Shown here piece by piece: positions 57,864 through 64,000 of a stretch of DNA of 64,000 nt. The stretch is from contig CAJUKN010000001.1 in assembly GCA_910587485.1 (NCBI GenBank), positions 1 through 64,000 of the forward strand, given 5' to 3'. The stretch is from an uncultured Lachnospira sp. Its GTDB lineage: Bacteria; Bacillota; Clostridia; Lachnospirales; Lachnospiraceae. Within the stretch, counting starts at the first letter, position 1. The number at the start of each line of letters is the position of its first letter. The position numbers and the translations under genes were made by a program. The notes under the pieces were generated by a model, which had not been told where the DNA came from, did no database searches, and saw nothing but the letters and a program-made list of their open reading frames with translations.

Positions 57864-59108
57864 ATGTTAGATTTTGAGCGTTTATTAAATGATGCAGAAA
57901 ATGGTGTATTGCCAGCATTAAAGTTTTTGGGAGATATTTATCTGAATGGATATGAGGAAAATAATATTGAACCGAATCTTAACAAGGCAATTGAGTATTA
58001 TGAAAAAGCGGCTGATAAAGGAATGGAAGAGACTTTATTAGATTTGGGTTATATTTACTGTTCAGGCAGATATATGGAGCCTGATTATAAAAAAGGATTT
58101 GTATATTATGAACGTGCAGCAGCACTTGGAAATACAACAGCACTTGGAAATATAGGTATGGCATATTGTCAGGGTTTTGGCGTTAAAAAAGATGCGAAAA
58201 AAGGATTTGAATATTTTATGAAAGCGGCTGAAGGTGGACATCCTTTAGCGATGCAGCAAGTATCCGAAATGTATCGTGATGGAGTTGGTGTGGAAAAAAA
58301 TGAAGAATTATCAGCATATTGGCTGCAGCGGGCGGAGGAGCAAAAAAAGAAAGATGAACTTGAGGAAGAGCAGCAAAAAAATCAAAAAGAGAAAAATGAT
58401 TTTGAGACAGCATTTGAAAAAAATTTGAAGTTTATCAGCAAGGATACGATTGAAGTGGATTTTGTAAAAAGTATTTTTGGAACCTCAAGCAATTTAAAAC
58501 AGTTTACAATGGGAGAATGTGAATTTAAAACAGGTAAAGTTATCACAGCAGACCCATTGTACTATTTGAAAAATTTAAAAGAGTTTTTTATTAAAGAAAA
58601 GTCAATAGCTCCGGGAAAATATCCTGTTCAGATTGCTGTTATGGATTCCGATATGGCAGGACTTAGAATTGTAGGGGCAAGATTAAAAGTAAAGGAAAAG
58701 GAAGCGGTGCAATATGAGCTTGCAAAATGTCTTGCTGAGAAGAATGGGCAGCTTATGACGACATATGCAGGATTTCCGGTCGAATGTGGCATGGGCTGTT
58801 TTTGTGACGAGCAAGCTGCAACAAGCTATCGGAATTTTTTGTCAACATGGTATCAAGAACATGAAAATGGAAATATTTATACCGATTATTTTGCACAACT
58901 TTTTGAGGAAAGTTATCAAAAAGAGCCTACATATCAAAGGAAAGGCGGCGATTTGCTGCTTTGGAATAATCCGCTTGACCATTCGCAGATAGCAATGTTT
59001 GCTTCTGGTCTAGGCGATGGTTATTATACAGACTTTTGGGGAATCGATGAAACTGGAAATATCTGTGAATTAATCGTTATTTTTCTTAACCCTGAATTAT
59101 TTAAGTAA
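57864..59108 (+). CDS. Sel1-repeat protein with DUF4241-like domain
   Basis: 414 residues, start after AAAGGAGAAAACA. Four Sel1-like repeats at 12-160 (A-x-x-x-L-G-x-x-Y-x-x-G; AIEYYEKAADKGMEETLLDLG), a charged coiled linker (EEQKKKDELEEEQQKN), then a DUF4241-like C-terminal domain (about 225-414) with FKTGKVITADPLYYL, APGKYPVQIAV and GDGYYTDFWGID. DUF4241 is often linked to toxin immunity. Such Sel1 fusions could be an immunity or effector adaptor. No toxin is adjacent. Confidence 0.75.
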   Translation: MLDFERLLNDAENGVLPALKFLGDIYLNGYEENNIEPNLNKAIEYYEKAADKGMEETLLDLGYIYCSGRYMEPDYKKGFVYYERAAALGNTTALGNIGMAYCQGFGVKKDAKKGFEYFMKAAEGGHPLAMQQVSEMYRDGVGVEKNEELSAYWLQRAEEQKKKDELEEEQQKNQKEKNDFETAFEKNLKFISKDTIEVDFVKSIFGTSSNLKQFTMGECEFKTGKVITADPLYYLKNLKEFFIKEKSIAPGKYPVQIAVMDSDMAGLRIVGARLKVKEKEAVQYELAKCLAEKNGQLMTTYAGFPVECGMGCFCDEQAATSYRNFLSTWYQEHENGNIYTDYFAQLFEESYQKEPTYQRKGGDLLLWNNPLDHSQIAMFASGLGDGYYTDFWGIDETGNICELIVIFLNPELFK

Positions 59109-59220
59109 GAAGATTTGTTGGTCTATATTTTTTCATTTTAACCATGAAAGAAGAGTTTAAACTTGCCTGTTAAAAGAATGTCGCGAAGTACCAATGAATC
59201 TATAAGCAAGTACAAAGTAG

Positions 59221-59249
59221 ACAAGCAGATTGAAACTATCTGCTTGTCT
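59221..59249 (+). terminator. Terminator / AAGCAGAT stem-loop family copy 4
   Basis: GACAAGCAGAT (59221-59231) and ATCTGCTTGTC (59239-59249), perfect 11 bp, then TTTCAAC. Same family as 54289. The rest of 59109-59345 shows no gene. Confidence 0.75.
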
Positions 59250-59345
59250 TTCAACAAGAACAAATCAAACCATGCTATTTGGAGAGCAAGAAAGAGAAAA
59301 AGTTGAGTGAAAATGTAAAATTAATACCAAAAAAAATATTGTTTT

Positions 59346-60053
59346 TTGAGTGGAAGTTTGCTGAAATTATTAGCTGTTATAGTAATGTTAATAGACCATA
59401 CTGCAGCATTTGTACTATATTTATATAAGCCAGCAACACAGCCTATTTTGTTTATAGGAAGCTATGAACTTTCGTTATATAAAATTATGAGATATATTGG
59501 CAGAACAGCCTTTCCAATATTTGTTTTCTTATTGGTGGAAGGTTTTTGTCATACCCATAATAAAAAGAAATATGGCAGAAATTTATTGATATTTGCAATG
59601 ATTTCAGAAATTCCATGGAATCTATTACATTCAGGAAATTTTTTTTATGATAAACAAAATGTGTTTTTTACGTTGCTACTAGGTTATATAGGAATGGTTG
59701 TTATTGAATCTTATCAAGATACAAAAACTGTTTTATGTAAAATCAAGCAGGCAGTAATTCTTTTTGTTTTGTTACTGTTATCTATGTTATTGAAAGCAGA
59801 CTATGGGATTGTAGGTTTTGGTTATGTACTTCTTATCTATATATTAAGAGATAATTGTATTCTTCAAGCTGTACTGGGAATTTGTTTTTTGCCAAGCAAA
59901 TGGATAGGAGGAGCAGCATTTATTCCAATCAATCTTTATAATGGAAAAAGAGGGTTTATAAAGGGAAATATTGCAAAATACCTATTTTATGGTTTTTATC
60001 CGCTCCATCTGATTTGCTTGTATATCATTAGAAGGATGATTTTTGGTGTTTAA
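59346..60053 (+). CDS. TraX-family membrane protein
   Basis: 235 residues. About seven membrane helices; LSGSLLKLLAVIVMLIDH at the start and GRTAFPIFVFLLVEGFCHTHNKKKYGRNLL are family hallmarks. TraX was named for F-pilin acetylation; chromosomal homologues are of unknown role. The only in-frame start is TTG 59346 with no ribosome site, after an A8 run and a stop at 59322, so the usual short N-terminal extension is lost or frameshifted. Possibly a weakly translated or decaying gene. Confidence 0.75.
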   Translation: MSGSLLKLLAVIVMLIDHTAAFVLYLYKPATQPILFIGSYELSLYKIMRYIGRTAFPIFVFLLVEGFCHTHNKKKYGRNLLIFAMISEIPWNLLHSGNFFYDKQNVFFTLLLGYIGMVVIESYQDTKTVLCKIKQAVILFVLLLLSMLLKADYGIVGFGYVLLIYILRDNCILQAVLGICFLPSKWIGGAAFIPINLYNGKRGFIKGNIAKYLFYGFYPLHLICLYIIRRMIFGV

Positions 60054-60079
60054 CATTATTAAGTAGGAAAACACCATTT

Positions 60080-60172
60080 ATGAAACATTGCAAAACTCAA
60101 AGGTTAGAAATAGATAGATTGATTTTAAGAAGATATGTGAACGAAGATGTTGAGGCAATGTATAAAAACTAG
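60080..60172 (+). pseudogene. GNAT (RimJ/RimL-type) N-terminal fragment
   Basis: 30 codons: QRLEIDRLILRRYVNEDVEA followed by MYKN and a TAG. The L-E-T/I-D-R-L-I-L-R-x-Y--EDVEAM motif opens RimL-like acetyltransferases. The rest of the gene is missing. Confidence 0.65.
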
Positions 60173-60182
60173 GTGTAATATT

Positions 60183-60617
60183 TTAGCAAATAAAAGAAGA
60201 GATAAAATTCCAGTCATAATCCCATCGGCAGTCAATATAATGTCCAAACATAAAATGGGCATTAGACAATGCGCTGCCGATTTCTTTTTGTTCGGGACAT
60301 AAAACGAAAGAGTCAACTATTAATTGTTGACACATATCGTCAGGAGTTTGAGGAATGACTGAATCTTTTTTGACAAAGAGATGTTTTTTAATAAATTCGT
60401 AATAAGATGTATGAAATGCTTGTTTAATCAAAAAGTCAACGTTTAAAACGGCGTATTCTAATTTTTTTAAATAAAATGCAATCAGTTCTTCATCAATGAA
60501 GGCTTCTTCCTGAGGGTTCATTGTAAATATGTAATAACCATATGGCTCCGAAAATGGATTGATAAAACGACGATGGTTGCCAACGATTTTATAAATGCTG
60601 TTGCGGTCAATATCCAT
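60183..60617 (-). CDS. Hypothetical 144-residue protein
   Basis: Start at ATG 60617 after AAAGGAGAATTTTT; the longer frame to 60716 lacks a site. Aromatic-rich (YGYYIFTMNPQEEAFIDEEL; CRWDYDWNFISSFIC), no membrane helix or Cys pair. Unknown family; the aromatic, acidic profile is like small immunity proteins. Confidence 0.55.
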   Translation of the reverse strand: MDIDRNSIYKIVGNHRRFINPFSEPYGYYIFTMNPQEEAFIDEELIAFYLKKLEYAVLNVDFLIKQAFHTSYYEFIKKHLFVKKDSVIPQTPDDMCQQLIVDSFVLCPEQKEIGSALSNAHFMFGHYIDCRWDYDWNFISSFIC

Positions 60618-60760
60618 AAAAATTCTCCTTTTTTGCTTAATCTGCCAATTTAAAGAACCGTTTATTGGTGATAAGCAAGGTACAAATTTTTTGTTTCTAT
60701 ACTCTTTTTTGTGCATAGAATTTTTAAAGGGTTTGTGTCCAATAACAAGTAAGAAGGGTT

Positions 60761-61132
60761 TTATACAATCCTATTTTTTTGATAGCCTTCTTTAATATCT
60801 TCTTCGTAAAATTTTGTGTCTATAAAAACAATTTTATAACAATCATCACCTATAGATTGAATGTTTTTTTCAATATTAAAAAAATTGTAAGAAAGTGCTT
60901 TTCGTATTTTACTTGGAGATGGCTTGATAATACCATCACTTCTCCATTTAGGTATCTCCATTTTTTTATAAAATTCTTGTATATCTTTAATGGTGAATGT
61001 ATCTATTTGATAATAGTAAAACAACATAAGCAAATATTCAATTTGAAGGCTAAAGGTGAGGCAGTGAAAATTAAATTCTGCATATTTGCAGCAGTATGTC
61101 ACTTCTTTTGTGTTTAGTTTTGTCCAATCCAT
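60761..61132 (-). CDS. Hypothetical 123-residue protein behind leader copy C
   Basis: 123 residues, start after AACGGAGGAAAAG. CCKYAEFNFHCLTFSLQIEY, then a winged-helix-like segment (DTFTIKDIQEFYKKMEIPKW, KIRKALSYNFF). No named family. It is controlled by the fourth structured leader (61138-61212). Confidence 0.55.
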   Translation of the reverse strand: MDWTKLNTKEVTYCCKYAEFNFHCLTFSLQIEYLLMLFYYYQIDTFTIKDIQEFYKKMEIPKWRSDGIIKPSPSKIRKALSYNFFNIEKNIQSIGDDCYKIVFIDTKFYEEDIKEGYQKNRIV

Positions 61133-61137
61133 CTTTT

Positions 61138-61212
61138 CCTCCGTTCTGTACTGTTTTTATATAAAAAACTAAAATTTTATGACTTTATAACAAACAGCGT
61201 CCAGATACAAAT
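61138..61212 (-). promoter_or_regulatory. Structured 5' leader repeat, copy C
   Basis: On the minus strand: ATTTGTATCTGG, GACGCTGTTT (61198-61192 pairs), TTATAAA, CATAAAATTTTAG, AAACAGTAC (61156-61148), then AGAACGGAGG. GCTGTTT pairs with AAACAGT, TTTGTA with TATAAA. Confidence 0.55.
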
Positions 61213-61236
61213 TCTGCAATTAAAAATGTTAATCAC

Positions 61237-61272
61237 AACAATAGAATTATTACAAAAAGTAATTCTATTGTT
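61237..61272. repeat. Stem-loop near leader C
   Basis: AACAATAGAATTA and TAATTCTATTGTT form a perfect 13-bp stem (61237-61249, 61260-61272). It may end transcription on the minus strand toward leader C. The 61273-61459 stretch is AT-rich and otherwise empty apart from the terminator below. Confidence 0.55.
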
Positions 61273-61431
61273 TTCAATCGTAGTCTTCTGTATTTTGTGG
61301 ACAATCTGTCATTTATAGTAAAATTTATACTTTTTAATTATAAAATAAATTGTAACATAAATAAAGTGATGGTTAAAGTTTCATTTCAATTAAATTTTTA
61401 GTTTTATTATATAGACATTTATGGTAAAATA

Positions 61432-61450
61432 ACCACAGCAAAGCTGTGGT
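61432..61450 (-). terminator. Terminator of the 52-residue gene
   Basis: ACCACAGC-AAA-GCTGTGGT, read on the minus strand with TATTTTA after it. Same stem as the spoIVA terminator. Confidence 0.75.
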
Positions 61451-61459
61451 ATCATAGGT

Positions 61460-61618
61460 TCATTTACATAAAGAGCGTTGTTTTAATTGAGATTCAATCA
61501 TATATCCAAGTGCTGTTAAATTAGCAGCAAGCAGTTCAAGTTCTTTTTCATCAAGACATTCTGTTAATTGGCAGGCTATTGTTGATAATAGATAAAGATT
61601 AGTGCAGTTGTTATTCAT
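61460..61618 (-). CDS. DUF6774-like 52-residue protein
   Basis: MNNNCTNLYLLSTIACQLTE and CLDEKELELLAANLTALGYM: a two-helix miniprotein with three Cys in its first half, of the type I know as DUF6774, found singly in many Lachnospiraceae. No strong ribosome site is seen (AAATGGTACATCT). A terminator follows directly. Function unknown. Confidence 0.6.
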   Translation of the reverse strand: MNNNCTNLYLLSTIACQLTECLDEKELELLAANLTALGYMIESQLKQRSLCK

Positions 61619-61762
61619 AGATGTACCATTTGCTTTTTAATATAGTATATGCAAAAGAAATGGAGGCGGTGAAAGCTTGTTGTATATCATGTATTTAGAC
61701 AAAAGAAAAAATAAAAGTAAAGAAAAGACAATTTTAAATGAAGATGAGGTTCTATAAAAGAT

Positions 61763-62341
61763 ATGAATAAAATACAGATATTTATAAAATCCATTTATGC
61801 AGGCTGCATGATTGGTGTGGGCGGCATTGTTTATTTGTCCGTAGAAAATAAGTTTTTAGGGTCATTGCTGTTCTCTTTTGGATTATTAACGATAGTAACA
61901 CAAGGTTTTTGGTTATATACAGGTAAAATTGGCTTTGTTAAAAAAGTAGATGAACTTTTGGATATGGTAATTACCATTCTAGGAAATTTTACAGGTACGT
62001 TGATTATGGCATTGCTATGTAAGGCATCTCATCTTAATATTAGCAGTGTAGAATTGGTAAATAAGAAGCTAAACAATGATATAATACATATTTTTATTTT
62101 GGCGATGTTTTGTGGTGTTATGATGTATTTGGCGATTGATAATTATAACAAGGCAAAAAATATTGTATTTATTATAGCACCTGTAATGATATTTATATTA
62201 TCAGGTTTTGAACATTCCATTGCCAATATGTTTTATTTTAATCTGACTGGTCAATATGATTTAAAATCACTGGGATATATTTTGGCTATGCTGCTTGGCA
62301 ATGGTATTGGAGCGAAGCTTTTTGGTTTAAAGCCACAATAG
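61763..62341 (+). CDS. Formate/nitrite transporter-like protein, short form
   Basis: 192 residues, about six membrane helices. IYAGCMIGVGGIVYLSV and LLFSFGLLTIVTQGFWLYTG match the FNT start, and LSGFEHSIANMFYF the conserved H-S-x-x-N-M motif of the channel. It lacks 60-80 residues of the common FNT length, but the key motif is present. It may carry formate or another small acid of fermentation. The ribosome site is weak (GATGAGG too far); an ATG-less 26-codon frame precedes. Confidence 0.75.
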   Translation: MNKIQIFIKSIYAGCMIGVGGIVYLSVENKFLGSLLFSFGLLTIVTQGFWLYTGKIGFVKKVDELLDMVITILGNFTGTLIMALLCKASHLNISSVELVNKKLNNDIIHIFILAMFCGVMMYLAIDNYNKAKNIVFIIAPVMIFILSGFEHSIANMFYFNLTGQYDLKSLGYILAMLLGNGIGAKLFGLKPQ

Positions 62342-62414
62342 GTATTTAACCTTATCAGAAAAGAATTAGAATGGCTAGTTTAAAAAATGACATAATGAGG
62401 CTATGAATAAATAG

Positions 62415-62440
62415 TAAAGCAGATTGCAAATATCTGTTTG
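62415..62440. repeat. AAGCAGAT stem-loop family, copy 5
   Basis: TAAAGCAGATTGCAAATATC and TGTTTG. A degraded copy of 54289-54315, downstream of the FNT-like gene. Confidence 0.45.
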
Positions 62441-62523
62441 ATGCAATTTATGCAATAATATCTTAATAACCATATTGATGTTGAATCATATTATATAACA
62501 AATTATATTGGGAAATTTTAAAT

Positions 62524-63423
62524 ATGAGTCAATATCATTCCTGTGATAAAAGGATAAATTGTGATAAGGACAGTACAGCTTTTCCACCACAACATCAAGA
62601 TAGACAGCCCGGATTGGAATATATTATGAAGCCTAGACCAATATCGGAATGCAGAAAGATATGCCGCAAGTTAGAAGATAAGGTTGCGCTGATTACAGGC
62701 GGTGACAGCGGCATAGGGCGTGCCGTTGCATACGATTTTGTCAAGGAAGGAGCAAATGTTGTTCTTGTCTATTATGATGAAGAAAAAGATGCAAGGGAAA
62801 CTGCCCAGAGAATAGAACAATTAGGCGGCAAGTCCTTGCTTTTATGCGGTGATTTAAAAGAACCACAATTTGCAAAATATTGTGTAGATAAAACAATAGA
62901 ACGTTTTGGAAAATTGGATATCTTAGTCAATAATCATGCAGTCCAATTTATTCAGCGCAGTATTATAGATATATCCCATGAACAATTAGAATTTACATTT
63001 AGAAACAATGTATTTTCCTTTTTTTATTTGATACAATATGCGTTGCCTTGTATGAAAAAGGGAGGCAGTATTATTAATACAACGTCTGTAACAGCTTATG
63101 AGGGAAACAAAGATTTAATTGATTACAGTTCAACAAAAGGTGCTATTGTAGCTTTGACAAGGTCGCTTTCTTTATCGCTTGTAGAAAAGGGGATTCGAGT
63201 AAATGGCGTTGCGCCAGGTCCCATATGGACGCCGTTAATTCCAGCTTCTTATTCGGCAAAAGAAGTTGCCACATTTGGACAAAAGACCTCCCATGTACCA
63301 ATGGATAGAGCAGGGCAGCCTTGTGAGGTTTCCCCATGTTATGTATTTCTTGCCTCTGATGATTCAAGTTATATGACAGGGCAAGTGCTTCACCCTAATG
63401 GTGGGACGATAGTGGGGTCATAA
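62524..63423 (+). CDS. Short-chain dehydrogenase/reductase (YhdF/YhxC type)
   Basis: 299 residues. An N-terminal tail with PPQHQDRQPGLEYIMKPRP is typical of the stress-linked SDR group. Rossmann motif LITGGDSGIGRAVA (about 56-69), NNHA, catalytic Ser in TSVTAY, Tyr-x-x-x-Lys in YSSTKGA and the PGPIWTPLIP loop. NAD(P)-dependent oxidoreductase, substrate unknown; homologues are general stress proteins. The ribosome site is weak. Confidence 0.93.
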   Translation: MSQYHSCDKRINCDKDSTAFPPQHQDRQPGLEYIMKPRPISECRKICRKLEDKVALITGGDSGIGRAVAYDFVKEGANVVLVYYDEEKDARETAQRIEQLGGKSLLLCGDLKEPQFAKYCVDKTIERFGKLDILVNNHAVQFIQRSIIDISHEQLEFTFRNNVFSFFYLIQYALPCMKKGGSIINTTSVTAYEGNKDLIDYSSTKGAIVALTRSLSLSLVEKGIRVNGVAPGPIWTPLIPASYSAKEVATFGQKTSHVPMDRAGQPCEVSPCYVFLASDDSSYMTGQVLHPNGGTIVGS

Positions 63424-63465
63424 AAAATAAGAACATTTTTGTTTATAAGTTTAGGAGAGGAAATT

Positions 63466-63972
63466 TTGATATACTTTATTGCAGATACACATTTTTCAGA
63501 AGAAAACATAATATTGTATGAAAATAGACCATTTAAAGATGCAGCAGAAATGGATAGCACTCTTTTAGAGCGATGGAATCAAGTTATTCTAAAGGAAGAT
63601 GAAGTCTATGTGTTAGGCGATTTTGGCGCACAGGATAGAGAGTCTTTTATAGTGAGTCAACTAAAGGGAAGAAAATTTCTTGTAAAAGGAAACCATGATA
63701 CAAAATCCAATTCGTATTATCGTGATTGTGGATTTGAGGAAGTCTATGACTGTCCTATTATACTTAAGAATTTTTGGATATTGTCCCATGAACCTTTATA
63801 TGTAAATACCAATATGCCATATGCCAATTTGTTTGGACATGTACACAATTCGCCTATAATCAAAACATACAGTAATCAACATTATTGTGTTTCTGTTGAG
63901 AGAATCAATTATACACCGATATCATTTAATGATATTATATCAAACATTCAAAATCAAAATTATAAAGAATAA
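63466..63972 (+). CDS. Calcineurin-type metallophosphoesterase
   Basis: 168 residues, TTG start at 63466 behind TTAGGAGAGG, beginning IYFIADTHFSEENIILYENR. Metal motifs D-x-H (ADTH), GDFG, GNHD, SHEP, and GHVH are all present. This small form is like the phage or bacterial phosphoesterases that process 2',3'-cyclic phosphates or unknown substrates. It follows SDR by 42 bases and is the last gene of the window. Confidence 0.92.
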   Translation: MIYFIADTHFSEENIILYENRPFKDAAEMDSTLLERWNQVILKEDEVYVLGDFGAQDRESFIVSQLKGRKFLVKGNHDTKSNSYYRDCGFEEVYDCPIILKNFWILSHEPLYVNTNMPYANLFGHVHNSPIIKTYSNQHYCVSVERINYTPISFNDIISNIQNQNYKE

Positions 63973-64000
63973 AGATTAATGGAACTGCCGCCTATATATA

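Noticed and set aside
61678..61758. Short TTG-started 26-codon frame before the FNT-like gene
   Set aside because: A GGAGG lies upstream, but the peptide is low-complexity Lys-rich with no recognisable pattern; support is too weak.
1..64000. CRISPR arrays
   Set aside because: No set of regularly spaced direct repeats was seen; the only tandem repeats are the two units at 46371-46512 and the 11-bp pair at 188.

Overview
The window looks like chromosome of a low-GC, endospore-forming anaerobic Firmicute, most likely a Lachnospiraceae (Clostridium cluster XIVa) species. The reasons are AT-rich non-coding DNA, Shine-Dalgarno sites of AGGAGG or ATGAGG type, spoIVA, the order rpmB - asp23-like - fakA-like - recG, and several small families that I associate with this group (DUF5688-like, DUF6774-like, DUF3737-like). 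Family names are from memory and sequence reading; no search was run.

Layout. 0-15 kb is mostly housekeeping: the end of an ABC ATPase gene, a secreted surface protein behind a promoter with a G9 tract, rpmB, asp23-like, fakA-like, recG, a zinc-ribbon gene, spoIVA, apt-deoD-mutS-like, and alaS. 15.5-20.3 kb holds a compact four-gene cassette between alaS and rpsU: zinc-ribbon/TIR protein, ribbon-helix-helix protein, SPFH protein with nine or so zinc-ribbon half-sites, and a four-helix membrane protein. It reads as a candidate stress or anti-phage module. 20.8-30.4 kb has a LysR regulator, a Ntn-hydrolase lipoprotein, a PaaK-like adenylate-forming enzyme with a MacB-type ABC exporter, a cyclophilin-like lipoprotein and a DUF3737-like gene. 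30.6-38.3 kb has GNAT, LysR, TetR, ilvBN, and an XRE-controlled ABC exporter. 38.5-42.9 kb is a copper locus: a CsoR-type operator, an anomalously GC-rich gene of unknown function, csoR, and copA carrying a C-terminal CopZ-like domain that has its own perfect internal ribosome site.

43-64 kb is accessory and partly decayed: a MocR regulator, a DUF5688-like gene, tRNA-Arg(CCG), a NimA-like flavoprotein, sdpRI without a toxin gene, a scar with GntR, excisionase and possible IS110 fragments, an acyltransferase, a hemerythrin-REC fusion, carbonic anhydrase, two adjacent RlaP-like nucleotidyltransferases over a YwqG-like fossil, a Sel1-DUF4241-like gene, TraX-like, FNT-like, SDR and metallophosphoesterase genes.

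The strongest structure not explained by genes is a dispersed 5' leader. Four copies (24.15, 44.45, 45.05 and 61.17 kb, both strands) share a 5' block, ATTTGTG/CACAAAT-type arms, and a second helix that pairs the intervening loop with bases immediately 5' of an AGAAATGAGG ribosome site; the helix is maintained by partly compensatory changes, giving an H-type pseudoknot topology. The 3' ribosome-site module alone precedes at least four further genes. Other repeat families are AAGCGGAT stem-loops, IS200/IS605-like end hairpins, and an ATAGAAAT/ATTTCTAT element.
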